Shown in pieces: positions 23,454 through 31,307 of a DNA stretch of 64,000 nt. The notes beneath the pieces were generated by a model. It saw only the letters and a program-made list of their open reading frames with translations. It made no database searches and was not told where the DNA came from. The DNA comes from Sphingomonas caeni (lineage in GTDB: Bacteria > Pseudomonadota > Alphaproteobacteria > Sphingomonadales > Sphingomonadaceae). How positions within the stretch are numbered: position 1 is the stretch's first letter; every line of letters starts with the position of its first letter. The position numbers and the translations under genes are program-made. Location of the stretch: positions 1-64,000 of the forward strand of contig NZ_JAPDOK010000011.1 of assembly GCF_026013415.1 (NCBI RefSeq), read 5' to 3'.

Positions 23454-24630
23454 CGGCGATCCGTGCAGCCAGACGCGCGGCGACTTCGCTCTTGGGGAGG
23501 CGTTCCCAATGCTCGACGCCCTCGGCGGTGACGAGATGGACAGTGTTGGCCTCGCCCCCCATCACGTCCCCGGAAACGTCGTTGGCGACGATCCAGTCGG
23601 CATTCTTGCGCTGGCGCTTGGCGGTGGCGTGTTCGACGACGCGCTCGGTTTCGGCCGCGAAGCCGATCACCAGCCTGGGACGTTTGGGCGAGGCGGCGAG
23701 GGCGGCGAGGATATCGGGGTTTTCGGAGAGGGTGAGCGACGGCGGACCGCCTTCGCCCTTCTTGATCTTCTGTCCGGCGGCGGCCTCGGCGCGCCAGTCG
23801 GCGACCGCGGCGACCATCACCGCGGCGTCGGCGGGAAGCGCGGCGGCGACCGCCTCGGCCATCTCGCGCGCGGTCTCGACATCGATTCGGATGACCCCGG
23901 CCGGGGTTGGGATCGAAACCGGGCCGGCGACGAGGGTGACGCGGGCACCCAAGGCGGCGAGCGCCTCGGCGATGGCGAAGCCCTGGCGGCCCGAGGAGCG
24001 GTTGGCGATGTAGCGGACCGGGTCGATCGGCTCGTGGGTGGGGCCGGCGGTGACGAGGATGTGCTTGCCAGCGAGGCGGCCGCGATCGGGGGGACCGCCC
24101 AGCGCGCGCTCGATCGCGACGAGGATCGCCTCGGGTTCGGGGAGGCGGCCGGGGCCGTACTCGCCGCACGCCATCGGGCCCTCGTCGGGCTCGAGCACGG
24201 TGACGCCGTCGCCGCGCAGCCGGGCGACGTTGCGGCGCGTGGCGGCGTGCTGCCACATGCGGACGTTCATCGCCGGGGCGGCAAGGACGGGCTTGTCGGT
24301 GGCGAGCAGGAGGGTGGTGGCGAGATCGTCGGCGATACCTGCGGCCATTTTCGCCAGCAGATCGGCGGTGGCGGGGGCGACAACGACGAGGTCGGCCTCG
24401 CGGCTGAGCTGGATATGCCCCATCTCGGCCTCGTCCTTGAGGTCCCAGAGTGTGGTGTGGACCTGGTTTTCCGAGAGCGCGGCGAGGGTCATCGGGGTGA
24501 CGAAATGGCTGCCGCCGCCGGTGAGGACGCATTTCACCGCGATGCCGGCCTTGCGGCACAGGCGGATCAGCTCGCACGCCTTGTACGCGGCGATCCCGCC
24601 GCCGACGATCAGGAGGATGCGCCGGGTCAT
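23443..24630 (-). CDS. coaBC: bifunctional phosphopantothenoylcysteine decarboxylase/synthase
   Basis: 395 aa, the usual size. The CoaC flavoprotein half has RILLIVGGGIAAYKACELIR and VLAAPAMNVRMWQHAAT (PxMNxxMW substrate motif). The CoaB half has HILVTAGPTHEPIDPVRYIA and NRSSGRQGFAIAEALAALGA, then NADWIVANDVSG (KNADxIVxN-like). It makes 4'-phosphopantetheine from 4'-phosphopantothenate, cysteine and CTP in CoA synthesis. The start ATG at 24,630 forms an ATGA overlap with the membrane-protein gene upstream. Confidence 0.95.
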   Translation of the reverse strand: MTRRILLIVGGGIAAYKACELIRLCRKAGIAVKCVLTGGGSHFVTPMTLAALSENQVHTTLWDLKDEAEMGHIQLSREADLVVVAPATADLLAKMAAGIADDLATTLLLATDKPVLAAPAMNVRMWQHAATRRNVARLRGDGVTVLEPDEGPMACGEYGPGRLPEPEAILVAIERALGGPPDRGRLAGKHILVTAGPTHEPIDPVRYIANRSSGRQGFAIAEALAALGARVTLVAGPVSIPTPAGVIRIDVETAREMAEAVAAALPADAAVMVAAVADWRAEAAAGQKIKKGEGGPPSLTLSENPDILAALAASPKRPRLVIGFAAETERVVEHATAKRQRKNADWIVANDVSGDVMGGEANTVHLVTAEGVEHWERLPKSEVAARLAARIADAL

Positions 24631-25100
24631 CGCCACCGCCAGTGGCGCACGCCATAGGCGATCGTCGCGCCCAGCAGGCCGACGCCGTAAATCCACAGCA
24701 GCGGCACCAGATAGGCGGCCGCCGTTACGGGCGCGCATTTGCCGAAGCAGTCGCCCATGTGCATTGCGATCCATAGGACCAGGGCGAAAGGCGAGGTCGC
24801 GAAGAGGCCGGCGAGCAGCCAGGCCGGAAGGGGCTTGGCCTCGCGGCGCTCGGCGATCGCCATGGCGATGGCGAACAGGACCACGCAGGGGATGCCGACA
24901 AAGGCGAGTTGCGTCAGGACGATCGAGACGCTCGACGCATAACCCGCAAGGGTCCAGGCCGGCTGGGGCAAGGTGGCCGCGTTCGCCGCGGACATCCAGC
25001 TCTCGATCAGCATCGCGCCGAGCAGATGGGCCGCGAGCCCACCCGCCAGCACGGCGAGGAGCAAGGGGCGCGGCGCGGGCAGGGAAGGCGCTTCGCTCAT
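24627..25100 (-). CDS. four-span membrane protein, function unknown
   Basis: 157 aa from the ATG at 25,100 (ATGA overlap). Hydrophobic segments lie near residues 12-32 (LLLAVLAGGLAAHLLGAMLI), 55-80, 90-115 and 128-150. A cytosolic loop is basic (AERREAKPLP). GDCFGKCAP carries two cysteines in a loop. I recognise no family. It is coupled to the next membrane-protein gene and to coaBC and may belong to an insertion between ubiB and coaBC. Confidence 0.65.
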   Translation of the reverse strand: MSEAPSLPAPRPLLLAVLAGGLAAHLLGAMLIESWMSAANAATLPQPAWTLAGYASSVSIVLTQLAFVGIPCVVLFAIAMAIAERREAKPLPAWLLAGLFATSPFALVLWIAMHMGDCFGKCAPVTAAAYLVPLLWIYGVGLLGATIAYGVRHWRWR

Positions 25101-26212
25101 CGCGCTACTCTTGTCACGGTGATCCGGCGCTTGTCGAGCGACTGGCGGATCAGGTCGCGTAAGGCATCGGGGACGAAAACCAGTCCGACGAGGAACACCG
25201 GCGCGGCCATCAGGCCCCAGTAGAAGGTGTCGAGCCGCGCGAACAGGCCGATCGCAGCGGCATAGGCGGCGAGGATCGTGACCATGCGCAGCGCCAGCGG
25301 ATCGTCCCATGCCGCCCAGCCGAACAGGGCGAGCCCGACGAGCAGCGCACCGGCGGCGAGCGGGAAGAGCTGGAGGCCGGTCGCGAGCGTCATCGATTTG
25401 ACGAACAGGCCGAAGCCCTGGAGCCCGGCCCAGCCGGGCGACATCGGATCGAGCGGGCCGGTGACGCCTGCGACGGCCCAGGCATGGACGCCGAGCGCGG
25501 CGCCGAACAGCGCGAGCGCGACGCCCCAGCCCAGCGCTTCCTTCCGCTCGCCCTCGAGCCAGGCGAAGATCGCCATGAGGACGACATAGAGCGCGGCGGT
25601 CTCGCGGATCAGCATCGCCGCGAGCGCGATCGCCACGGCCTCGACCCAGCGGCCGGGGCGCCTGAGCGCGAGCGACCAGGCGATCAGCGGCCCCGCCCAG
25701 ATTTCGTGGAATGCGATCAGGTCGCCCTGGATGAAGGCGAGGATCGAGCCCGCGCCGAGGATCGCCGCCGCAAGCAGCGCGATCCGCCCCGAGAGCGCCT
25801 CGCGCAGCCGCTTGGCCCAGCTCCACGCCATGCCGAGCAGGACCAAAGCGAGCAGCGCCTTGGCGGGCCAGCCCTCGGGCAAAGCGGCGAGGATCACCGC
25901 GAGTCCCGGCATCCGGAAGGTGAGGAAGGGCCGCAGCGGATAGCCGCCGGCGCGCAGGGCATCGGCGGCGACCTGATAATAATTGCCGCCGCCGCGCACC
26001 CCCGCGACGATCGTCTCGTAGAGCATCAGGTCAGTCTGCGGCCGCGCCCCCTCCGCCGCGGCGCCCAGCGCGGGCGGCTCGGGGACGAACAAAGCGAGCA
26101 TGCACGCGGCGAGCAGGGCGATGAGCAGCACCAGCCCCAGCCGCGCGCGGCCGCTGCGCAGCGCGGCGAAGCGCGTCGGGGCGGCGGTCCAGAAGGTCGT
26201 GCGATCGGCCAT
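25097..26212 (-). CDS. polytopic membrane protein, function unknown
   Basis: 371 aa from the ATG at 26,212; the longer frame starts only at a TTG. About nine to ten hydrophobic spans are visible. After the first span a periplasmic stretch TDLMLYETIVAGVRGGGNYY precedes GYPLRPFLTFRMPGLAVILA. This layout resembles lipid-linked-sugar glycosyltransferases of the GT87/GT39 kind, but no catalytic Asp motif near the N-terminus is clear, so no function is assigned. It is coupled by overlap to the four-span protein gene. Confidence 0.65.
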   Translation of the reverse strand: MADRTTFWTAAPTRFAALRSGRARLGLVLLIALLAACMLALFVPEPPALGAAAEGARPQTDLMLYETIVAGVRGGGNYYQVAADALRAGGYPLRPFLTFRMPGLAVILAALPEGWPAKALLALVLLGMAWSWAKRLREALSGRIALLAAAILGAGSILAFIQGDLIAFHEIWAGPLIAWSLALRRPGRWVEAVAIALAAMLIRETAALYVVLMAIFAWLEGERKEALGWGVALALFGAALGVHAWAVAGVTGPLDPMSPGWAGLQGFGLFVKSMTLATGLQLFPLAAGALLVGLALFGWAAWDDPLALRMVTILAAYAAAIGLFARLDTFYWGLMAAPVFLVGLVFVPDALRDLIRQSLDKRRITVTRVAR

Positions 26213-26353
26213 GGGGTCAGCTATAGGGGGCGCGGCCCTCAAGTCGAGATGGGTTGGGTTGGGGCGCCGATACCGGGGCTAGTGCCGCGGAATCCGGTTG
26301 GGGTTACGCGCTCGCGATGAGATCGTGCCGCAGGCGATTCGGGAGGAAATACC

Positions 26354-26554
26354 ATGCACATCTGCTGCGTTTTCTATGGCCCTACCTCGGATAACGTCGT
26401 CCAGATGGCGCAGGAGGGTGGCTGGAACCTGATCGTCCCGCCCGAGGAGTTCGACACGCTCGATTCGATCCAGCAGGGGTTCCTCCAGAACACTGGCGGC
26501 GATCTCGGGGTCCCGGGGCCGGGCTGGGTGGGGTTCGCGCACAAGGAAGTCTGA
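26354..26554 (+). CDS. small cysteine-containing protein, function unknown
   Basis: 66 aa, with a GAGGAAAT ribosome site before the ATG. It begins HICCVFYGPTSDNVVQMAQE and ends GDLGVPGPGWVGFAHKEV. It has no signal peptide, a CC pair at residues 4-5 and several aromatic residues. It ends two bases before the start of the lectin-like gene (TGAC-ATG), so the two are surely co-transcribed. Base composition is less GC-rich at third positions than in neighbouring genes. I do not recognise the family; a partner or inhibitor of the next protein is possible but speculative. Confidence 0.6.
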   Translation: MHICCVFYGPTSDNVVQMAQEGGWNLIVPPEEFDTLDSIQQGFLQNTGGDLGVPGPGWVGFAHKEV

Positions 26555-26555
26555 C

Positions 26556-27041
26556 ATGGTCTGGATACCGCAGGACGGGCAGCGTTTTCGCTTCTTTTCA
26601 AAGCTCGGCACCGATGTCGTGCTCGCGGCCACTCTGGGCAAGTACACCGACTTCACCCCGCAACCCGGTCCATCGGATATCTGCTGCTACGTCCATCGCC
26701 TTGCGAACGGGCCTGCTCCCGAGGCGACGGTTTTCGAGGTGCAGACGAACGACGACGGTTCCTTCGGACTGTTCCTGACTCAGCCTACTCCGCTCCAGCC
26801 CCAAATCCTGACCCTGTCATGGGACAGTTATGGTGATTACAGGGTGGCGCCTAACCTCACCGGGTTTACGCGTTTCTGGGCCGATCCGCTGGACCCCGAT
26901 CCCTGGATCGCGCTGAACAATTACGACCGCGACCATGTCGTCGATGTGTTCGAGAGCGACATCAGTCAGGGTGCGCTGATCAACGCATTCCCCTGGAACG
27001 GCGGGGACAATCAATGGTGGCGGCCGGTGGGCGCCGATTGA
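26556..27041 (+). CDS. ricin-B-lectin-like (beta-trefoil) protein
   Basis: 161 aa without a signal peptide. The C-terminus HVVDVFESDISQGALINAFP followed by WNGGDNQWWRPVG matches a ricin-type subdomain: V-x-D-V start, N-G-G-D-N-Q and a W in the QxW position. An earlier stretch (DVVLAATLGKYTDF ... FEVQTNDDGSFGLFL) could be a degenerate first repeat. Beta-trefoil lectins bind sugars; cytosolic forms occur in toxins and fungal defence proteins. It lies convergent to ubiB and coupled to the small gene before it. The sugar-binding role is inferred from fold only. Confidence 0.65.
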   Translation: MVWIPQDGQRFRFFSKLGTDVVLAATLGKYTDFTPQPGPSDICCYVHRLANGPAPEATVFEVQTNDDGSFGLFLTQPTPLQPQILTLSWDSYGDYRVAPNLTGFTRFWADPLDPDPWIALNNYDRDHVVDVFESDISQGALINAFPWNGGDNQWWRPVGAD

Positions 27042-27048
27042 CCGGGGC

Positions 27049-28584
27049 TCAGCCCAGGAGCCACACCGTCGCGGCGGCGGTCACCGCGGCGCTGAGCACC
27101 GCGACCGCGACATAGCGCCAGCCGCCGACGACGGTGATCCTCTCGATCTCCTTGAGCGGCGGAGCGGGGGGGGCGCCGCCCGGGGTGGGGAAGCGCGCCT
27201 CGATGTTGCGGATCAGCTGGGGCAGGCGGGCGAGGGTGCGGAAATCCTCGACGAGGCGGTCGGCGATCTTGGCTTCGGGCCCCAGCTCGGTGCGGATCCA
27301 TTCGCGCACGAACGGGGCGGAGACGTCCCACAAATTGATGTCGGGATCGAGCGTGCGCGCGACGCCCTCGACCATCACCATCGTCTTTTGCAGCAGCAGC
27401 AAATGCGGCTGGGTCTGCATGTCGAAATCGCGGGTGATCGAGAAGAGGCCGTCGAGCATCGCGCCCATCGACATGTCCTTGACCGGCTGGCCGCGCATCG
27501 GCTCGCCCACCGCACGCAGCGCGGTCGCGAACTCGGCGACATTATGGTGCGGGGGCACGTATCCCGCCTCGAAGTGGATTTCGGCGACGCGGGCATAATT
27601 GCCGGTGATCAGGCCATAGAGGATCTCGGCGAGCCAGACCCTCGCGCGGCGATCGATCCGGCCCATGATGCCGAAATCGATCGCGGCGACGCGGCCATCG
27701 GGGAGCGCGAAGAGATTCCCCTGGTGCATATCGGCGTGGAAGAAGCCGTCCGAGATCGCCTGACGGAGGAAGGCGCGGATCATCGTCTCGGCGAGCTGGC
27801 GCGGATCGTGGCCAGCTTCGATCAGCTTCTCGCGCTTGGAGAGCTTGATGCCATCGAGCCATTCGAGGGTCAGGACCTTGCCGGTGGTGCGCTGCCAGTC
27901 GATCGCGGGGACATAGTAATTGGGCTCGGCGGCCATATGCTCGGCGAGCTCGGAGGCCGAGGCGGCCTCGCGGCGCAGATCGAGTTCGCGCGCGGTCCAG
28001 CGCTTGAAGGTTTCGATGACGAGGCGGGGGCGCAGCCGCGCGGCCTCGCCGCCCATCGCCTCGATCTGCGCGGCGGCCCATTCATAGGTGTCGATCGCCT
28101 TGGCGAACTCGGTCTCGATGCCGGGGCGGAGCACCTTGATGGCGACATGGCGGCCGTCGGTGGTCATCGCGCCATGGACCTGCGCGATCGAGGCGGCGCC
28201 GATCGGCTCGGGGTCGATCGAGGCGAAGAAACTCTCGATCGGGCGGCCAAGGCTCGCCTCGATCCGGGCGCGGATCGTCTCGAAGGGGACGGGGGGCAGC
28301 GCGTCCTGGAGGCGGAGCAGGTCGTGCGCGGCCTCCTCGCCGACCAGGTCGGGGCGCGTGGCGAGCGTCTGGCCGAGCTTGATCGCGGCGGGGCCGATTT
28401 CCTGGAAGGCGGTGGCGTAGGTAGGCACGGCTGGCACGCGCGCGCCGAACCGGGCGATGCGCGCGAGGCGGCGAACGGGTTTCGGCGTATTCGGATCGCG
28501 CTCGATACCGCGCAAGGCGCCGTGGCGCGCGAGGATGCGGCCCCATTTGAGCAGGCGGAACAGGTGGATCGCGGGGGCGGTCAC
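27049..28584 (-). CDS. ubiB: ubiquinone biosynthesis atypical kinase/ATPase
   Basis: 511 aa. The ABC1/UbiB signature KxGQ motif is AIKLGQTLATRPDLVGEEAA near residue 90; the A-rich nucleotide loop is IGAASIAQVHGA; the catalytic region is GFFHADMHQGNLFALPDGR with AIDFGIMG as the metal-binding DFG. Two C-terminal hydrophobic stretches (ITVVGGWRYVAVAVLSAAVT) anchor it in the membrane. It supports early CoQ steps, probably by extracting lipid precursors. It starts 7 bases after ubiE. Confidence 0.94.
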   Translation of the reverse strand: MTAPAIHLFRLLKWGRILARHGALRGIERDPNTPKPVRRLARIARFGARVPAVPTYATAFQEIGPAAIKLGQTLATRPDLVGEEAAHDLLRLQDALPPVPFETIRARIEASLGRPIESFFASIDPEPIGAASIAQVHGAMTTDGRHVAIKVLRPGIETEFAKAIDTYEWAAAQIEAMGGEAARLRPRLVIETFKRWTARELDLRREAASASELAEHMAAEPNYYVPAIDWQRTTGKVLTLEWLDGIKLSKREKLIEAGHDPRQLAETMIRAFLRQAISDGFFHADMHQGNLFALPDGRVAAIDFGIMGRIDRRARVWLAEILYGLITGNYARVAEIHFEAGYVPPHHNVAEFATALRAVGEPMRGQPVKDMSMGAMLDGLFSITRDFDMQTQPHLLLLQKTMVMVEGVARTLDPDINLWDVSAPFVREWIRTELGPEAKIADRLVEDFRTLARLPQLIRNIEARFPTPGGAPPAPPLKEIERITVVGGWRYVAVAVLSAAVTAAATVWLLG

Positions 28585-28591
28585 TTGGGCG

Positions 28592-29347
28592 TCAGACCTT
28601 CCAGCCGCTGTGGATCGCGACGAGCCCGCCGAGCATCGGCTCGACCCGGGTCTGGACGAAGCCGGCCTCGCCGATCATCCGCTGGAAGCTGGGCATGTCG
28701 GGGAAGCGGCGGATCGATTCGATCAGGTAGCGATAGCTGTCCTCGTCGTTCGCGAGGAGCTTGCCGAGCTTGGGCACGACATGGTGCGAATAGGCGTCAT
28801 AGACCTGCGCGAAGCCGGGCCAGACATTGGTCGAGAATTCGAGGCAGAAGAAGCGGCCGCCGCGCTTGAGCACGCGGTGCGCCTCGCGGAGCGCCGCGGG
28901 GATGTCGGTCACGTTCCGGATGCCGAAGGCGATGGTGTAGGCGTCGAAGAATCTGTCGGGCCATTGGAGCGTCTCGGCATTGGCCTCGCTCCACACCAGG
29001 CTCCCGATATCGGGCTTGCGCCCGTTGGCTCGCCCGCGCTCGGCGGCGCGCTCGATGCCGACGGCGAGCATCTCGGGGTTGATGTCGGCGACGGTGATGC
29101 TCGCGCCCGATTCGGCCATGCGGAAGGCGATGTCGCCGGTGCCGCCGGCCATGTCGAGGATGTGCTCGCCCGCGCGCGGCTTCACGCGGCGGACGAATGC
29201 GTCCTTCCAGACGCGGTGGAGCCCGCCCGACATGGCGTCGTTCATCAGGTCGTATTTGGCGGCGACGTTCGAGAAGACCCCGCGGACGCGGGCGGTCTTC
29301 TCCTCGGGGGCGACGTCTTCGTAGCCGAAGGAGACGGTATCGGGCAT
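28592..29347 (-). CDS. ubiE: ubiquinone/menaquinone C-methyltransferase
   Basis: 251 aa. The first motif is YDLMNDAMSGGLHRVWKDAF; ILDMAGGTGDIAFRM is the SAM loop; ITVADINPEMLAVGIER is motif II; FDAYTIAFGIRNVTDIPAAL and LKRGGRFFCLEFS are the UbiE/COQ5 signatures. It C-methylates the demethoxy-quinol intermediate in ubiquinone synthesis. It is the first gene of a ubiE-ubiB unit reading away from mutM, as in many alphaproteobacteria. Confidence 0.96.
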   Translation of the reverse strand: MPDTVSFGYEDVAPEEKTARVRGVFSNVAAKYDLMNDAMSGGLHRVWKDAFVRRVKPRAGEHILDMAGGTGDIAFRMAESGASITVADINPEMLAVGIERAAERGRANGRKPDIGSLVWSEANAETLQWPDRFFDAYTIAFGIRNVTDIPAALREAHRVLKRGGRFFCLEFSTNVWPGFAQVYDAYSHHVVPKLGKLLANDEDSYRYLIESIRRFPDMPSFQRMIGEAGFVQTRVEPMLGGLVAIHSGWKV

Positions 29348-29400
29348 GCGAGGGGCTGTAGCGCCACCCCAAGAACAAGGCTAGTGACCTCCGCCTAGCA

Positions 29401-29440
29401 TTATGCATAAATAATATTGCATTTTGCTTTTTATCTGATA
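29401..29440. promoter_or_regulatory. AT-rich segment with TTATGCATAA palindrome
   Basis: This stretch upstream of the small HTH-like gene is much more AT-rich than its surroundings and opens with the perfect 10-base palindrome TTATGCATAA (29401-29410). A possible promoter (TTGCAT ... TATGCG) follows. It would fit an operator of the adjacent small regulator. Confidence 0.35.
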
Positions 29441-29475
29441 TGCGGGTGGCATTGAGGGGCGGATTGGAGGCGGTA

Positions 29476-29715
29476 ATGACGAAGAAAGAGGCTTACGAGC
29501 GGATCAAGCGCGCCATCGATCGCGCTCCCAGAAATGCTTATGTGGCAGAACTCCATCTGCAGTGCATCAAATACGCTGATGTTCTGGAGGGGATTTCGGG
29601 GCGGGAATTCTCTGAGAATGTCGGACTCACTCCTGCGTGGGGCACCGAGTTCGTCAAGATGCGCAAGATCGTCGAGCGCCTGAAGGTAGCGGGCTTGGAT
29701 ACGGATCGGATTTAA
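29476..29715 (+). CDS. small HTH-like domain protein
   Basis: 79 aa from the ATG at 29,476, chosen because GGAGG lies 5 bases upstream; an in-frame ATG at 29,440 lacks a ribosome site. It is basic and helical: KKEAYERIKRAIDRAPRNAY, then EGISGREFSENVGLTPAWGT and KMRKIVERLKVAGLDTDRI. The ISGREFSENVGL segment looks like a helix-turn-helix. Base composition is AT-richer than in mutM, which starts 4 bases after its stop. It may be a horizontally acquired regulator wedged between ubiE and mutM. Confidence 0.65.
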   Translation: MTKKEAYERIKRAIDRAPRNAYVAELHLQCIKYADVLEGISGREFSENVGLTPAWGTEFVKMRKIVERLKVAGLDTDRI

Positions 29716-29718
29716 TAC

Positions 29719-30528
29719 ATGCCCGAGCTTCCCGAAGTCGAAACCACCGTTCGCGGCCTGGCCCCCGTGCTCGAGGGGCAGGTGATCGCGCGGGTGACGC
29801 TGCGCCGCCCCGATCTGAGGCGGCCCTTTCCCGCGGGGCTGGGGCAAAGGCTGACCGGCGCGCGGGTGACGAGCCTGGGGCGGCGCGCAAAATATGGGCT
29901 GATCGACACCGATCGCGGCGACACGATGATCTTCCATCTCGGCATGTCGGGGCGGTGGCGAATCGATCCGGGGGAGCTGCTGACGCACGATCACCTGCTG
30001 ATCGAGACCGCGGCGCACCGGCTGGCGCTCAACGATGCGCGGCGATTCGGGTCGGTCGATCTGGTGCCGACCGAGGCGCTGGCGGCGTGGCCCGCCTTCG
30101 CGGCGCTTGGGCCGGAGCCGCTGGGTCCGGAATTCGACGCCGCCTATCTGGCGCGGGCCTTCGAGGATCGCGTGGCGCCGGTGAAGGCGCTGCTGCTCGA
30201 TCAGCGCGTCGTGGCGGGGCTGGGCAATATCTATGTGTGCGAGGCGCTGTTCATGGCGGGGATCGCGCCGACCCGGCCCTCGGGCCAGGTGGCCAGGGCG
30301 CGGCTGGTGAAGCTGGTTGATGCGATTCGCGAGGTATTGGCCGCGGCGATCGAGGCGGGGGGATCGACCCTGCGCGACTATGCCCGGCCCGATGGCGAGC
30401 TCGGCTATTTCGCCAAGCAGTGGCGGGTTTATGGGCGCGAGGGTGAGCCGTGCGAATGCGGGGAGAAGGTGGCGCGGCGCGCCGATGGCGGGCGCTCGAC
30501 CTTCTGGTGCCCCAAATGCCAGCGCTAA
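29719..30528 (+). CDS. mutM: formamidopyrimidine-DNA glycosylase
   Basis: 269 aa. The mature N-terminus PELPEVETT gives the catalytic Pro (after Met removal) and Glu. LGRRAKYGLIDTD carries the beta-hairpin Lys; VAGLGNIYVCEALF is the H2TH DNA-binding motif; the C-terminal zinc finger has CECG and CPKC. It removes 8-oxoguanine and nicks the abasic site. It follows the small HTH-like gene by three bases, so they may be co-transcribed. Confidence 0.96.
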   Translation: MPELPEVETTVRGLAPVLEGQVIARVTLRRPDLRRPFPAGLGQRLTGARVTSLGRRAKYGLIDTDRGDTMIFHLGMSGRWRIDPGELLTHDHLLIETAAHRLALNDARRFGSVDLVPTEALAAWPAFAALGPEPLGPEFDAAYLARAFEDRVAPVKALLLDQRVVAGLGNIYVCEALFMAGIAPTRPSGQVARARLVKLVDAIREVLAAAIEAGGSTLRDYARPDGELGYFAKQWRVYGREGEPCECGEKVARRADGGRSTFWCPKCQR

Positions 30529-30622
30529 TGGTTGACCCGACTCACCTCTGCCGCTAAGGGGCCCCTCTTTCCGGCGTGGACCCGCTTCCACGCCTTTCTA
30601 TTTTGAGCAGGACGACAGACGC

Positions 30623-30886
30623 ATGGCGAATACGCCGCAAGCGAAGAAGCGTATCCGGCGCAACGAGCGCCGCGCCGAGATCAATGGTGCGCGGGTCAGC
30701 CGCATCCGCACCTATGTGAAGAAGGCGGAAGCCGCGCTGGAAGCCGGCGACAAGGCCGCGGCCTCCGCCGCGCTCGCGGTCGTCCAGCCCGAGTTGGCGC
30801 GCGGCGTCGCCAAGGGCGTGCTGCACAAGAATACCGCGTCGCGGAAATATTCGCGTCTCAACAAGCGTCTCGAAGCGCTCGCATAA
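30623..30886 (+). CDS. rpsT: 30S ribosomal protein S20
   Basis: 87 aa, normal for bS20. It begins [20 protein letters not shown], with [20 protein letters not shown] and the conserved [20 protein letters not shown]. It is a primary 16S rRNA binder in 30S assembly. A rho-independent terminator follows directly at 30,910 and dnaA lies about 420 bases beyond; the rpsT-dnaA adjacency is common in alphaproteobacteria. Confidence 0.97.
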   Translation: MANTPQAKKRIRRNERRAEINGARVSRIRTYVKKAEAALEAGDKAAASAALAVVQPELARGVAKGVLHKNTASRKYSRLNKRLEALA

Positions 30887-30909
30887 GCGTCACTTTTTCG
30901 TAACGATCA

Positions 30910-30939
30910 CCCCGCCGGAGCTGCTTCGGCGGGGTTTTT
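30910..30939 (+). terminator. rho-independent terminator of rpsT
   Basis: CCCCGCCG (30910-30917) pairs with CGGCGGGG (30927-30934) over a 9-base loop and is followed by TTTTT (30935-30939). It sits 23 bases past the rpsT stop. Confidence 0.92.
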
Positions 30940-31307
30940 CGCGTGTGCGAAGGGCTAGCCTAGAACGAATCGGGGACATGACGGAATCCCGCGAGTCGCG
31001 GGGTTCGCAGCTGCGTTAACCAAGATTAACCCCATGATTTCAATGCGATGAAAGAATGCCCCACGCATTTCCTTTGATTGCATTGAGTCAACAAAACTAT
31101 TTCAATTTTTTTACGCCCCGCGCTCTTGCCCGACTCAGATTTCGCTTTCTAAATGCCCCTCCCCGGCACGCAGTCTCGCCGGGGTCAATCGATGTGTGGC
31201 AGCGCCCCGCGGGTCTCGTGATTCCCGCGTGAGGGAGCTTTGTCGCAACGAAACAGGCGCGCGGAAGGGGCAATGGTTTCCGCGGATAAGGAGGGGTGAA
31301 TCGGCAA
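30940..31307 (+). promoter_or_regulatory. rpsT-dnaA intergenic region, dnaA leader
   Basis: About 370 bases without a gene. It contains an AT-rich stretch around 31,070-31,115 (runs such as CAATTTTTTT) and two GATTAACC copies near 31,015-31,032. AAGGAGGGG at 31,288-31,296 is the dnaA ribosome site. I found no convincing DnaA boxes (TTWTNCACA), so I do not call an origin. A dnaA promoter probably lies in the AT-rich part. Confidence 0.5.

Noticed and set aside
30940..31307. Replication origin next to dnaA
   Set aside because: AT-rich stretch present, but no convincing DnaA boxes found by eye; in this class the origin is often elsewhere.
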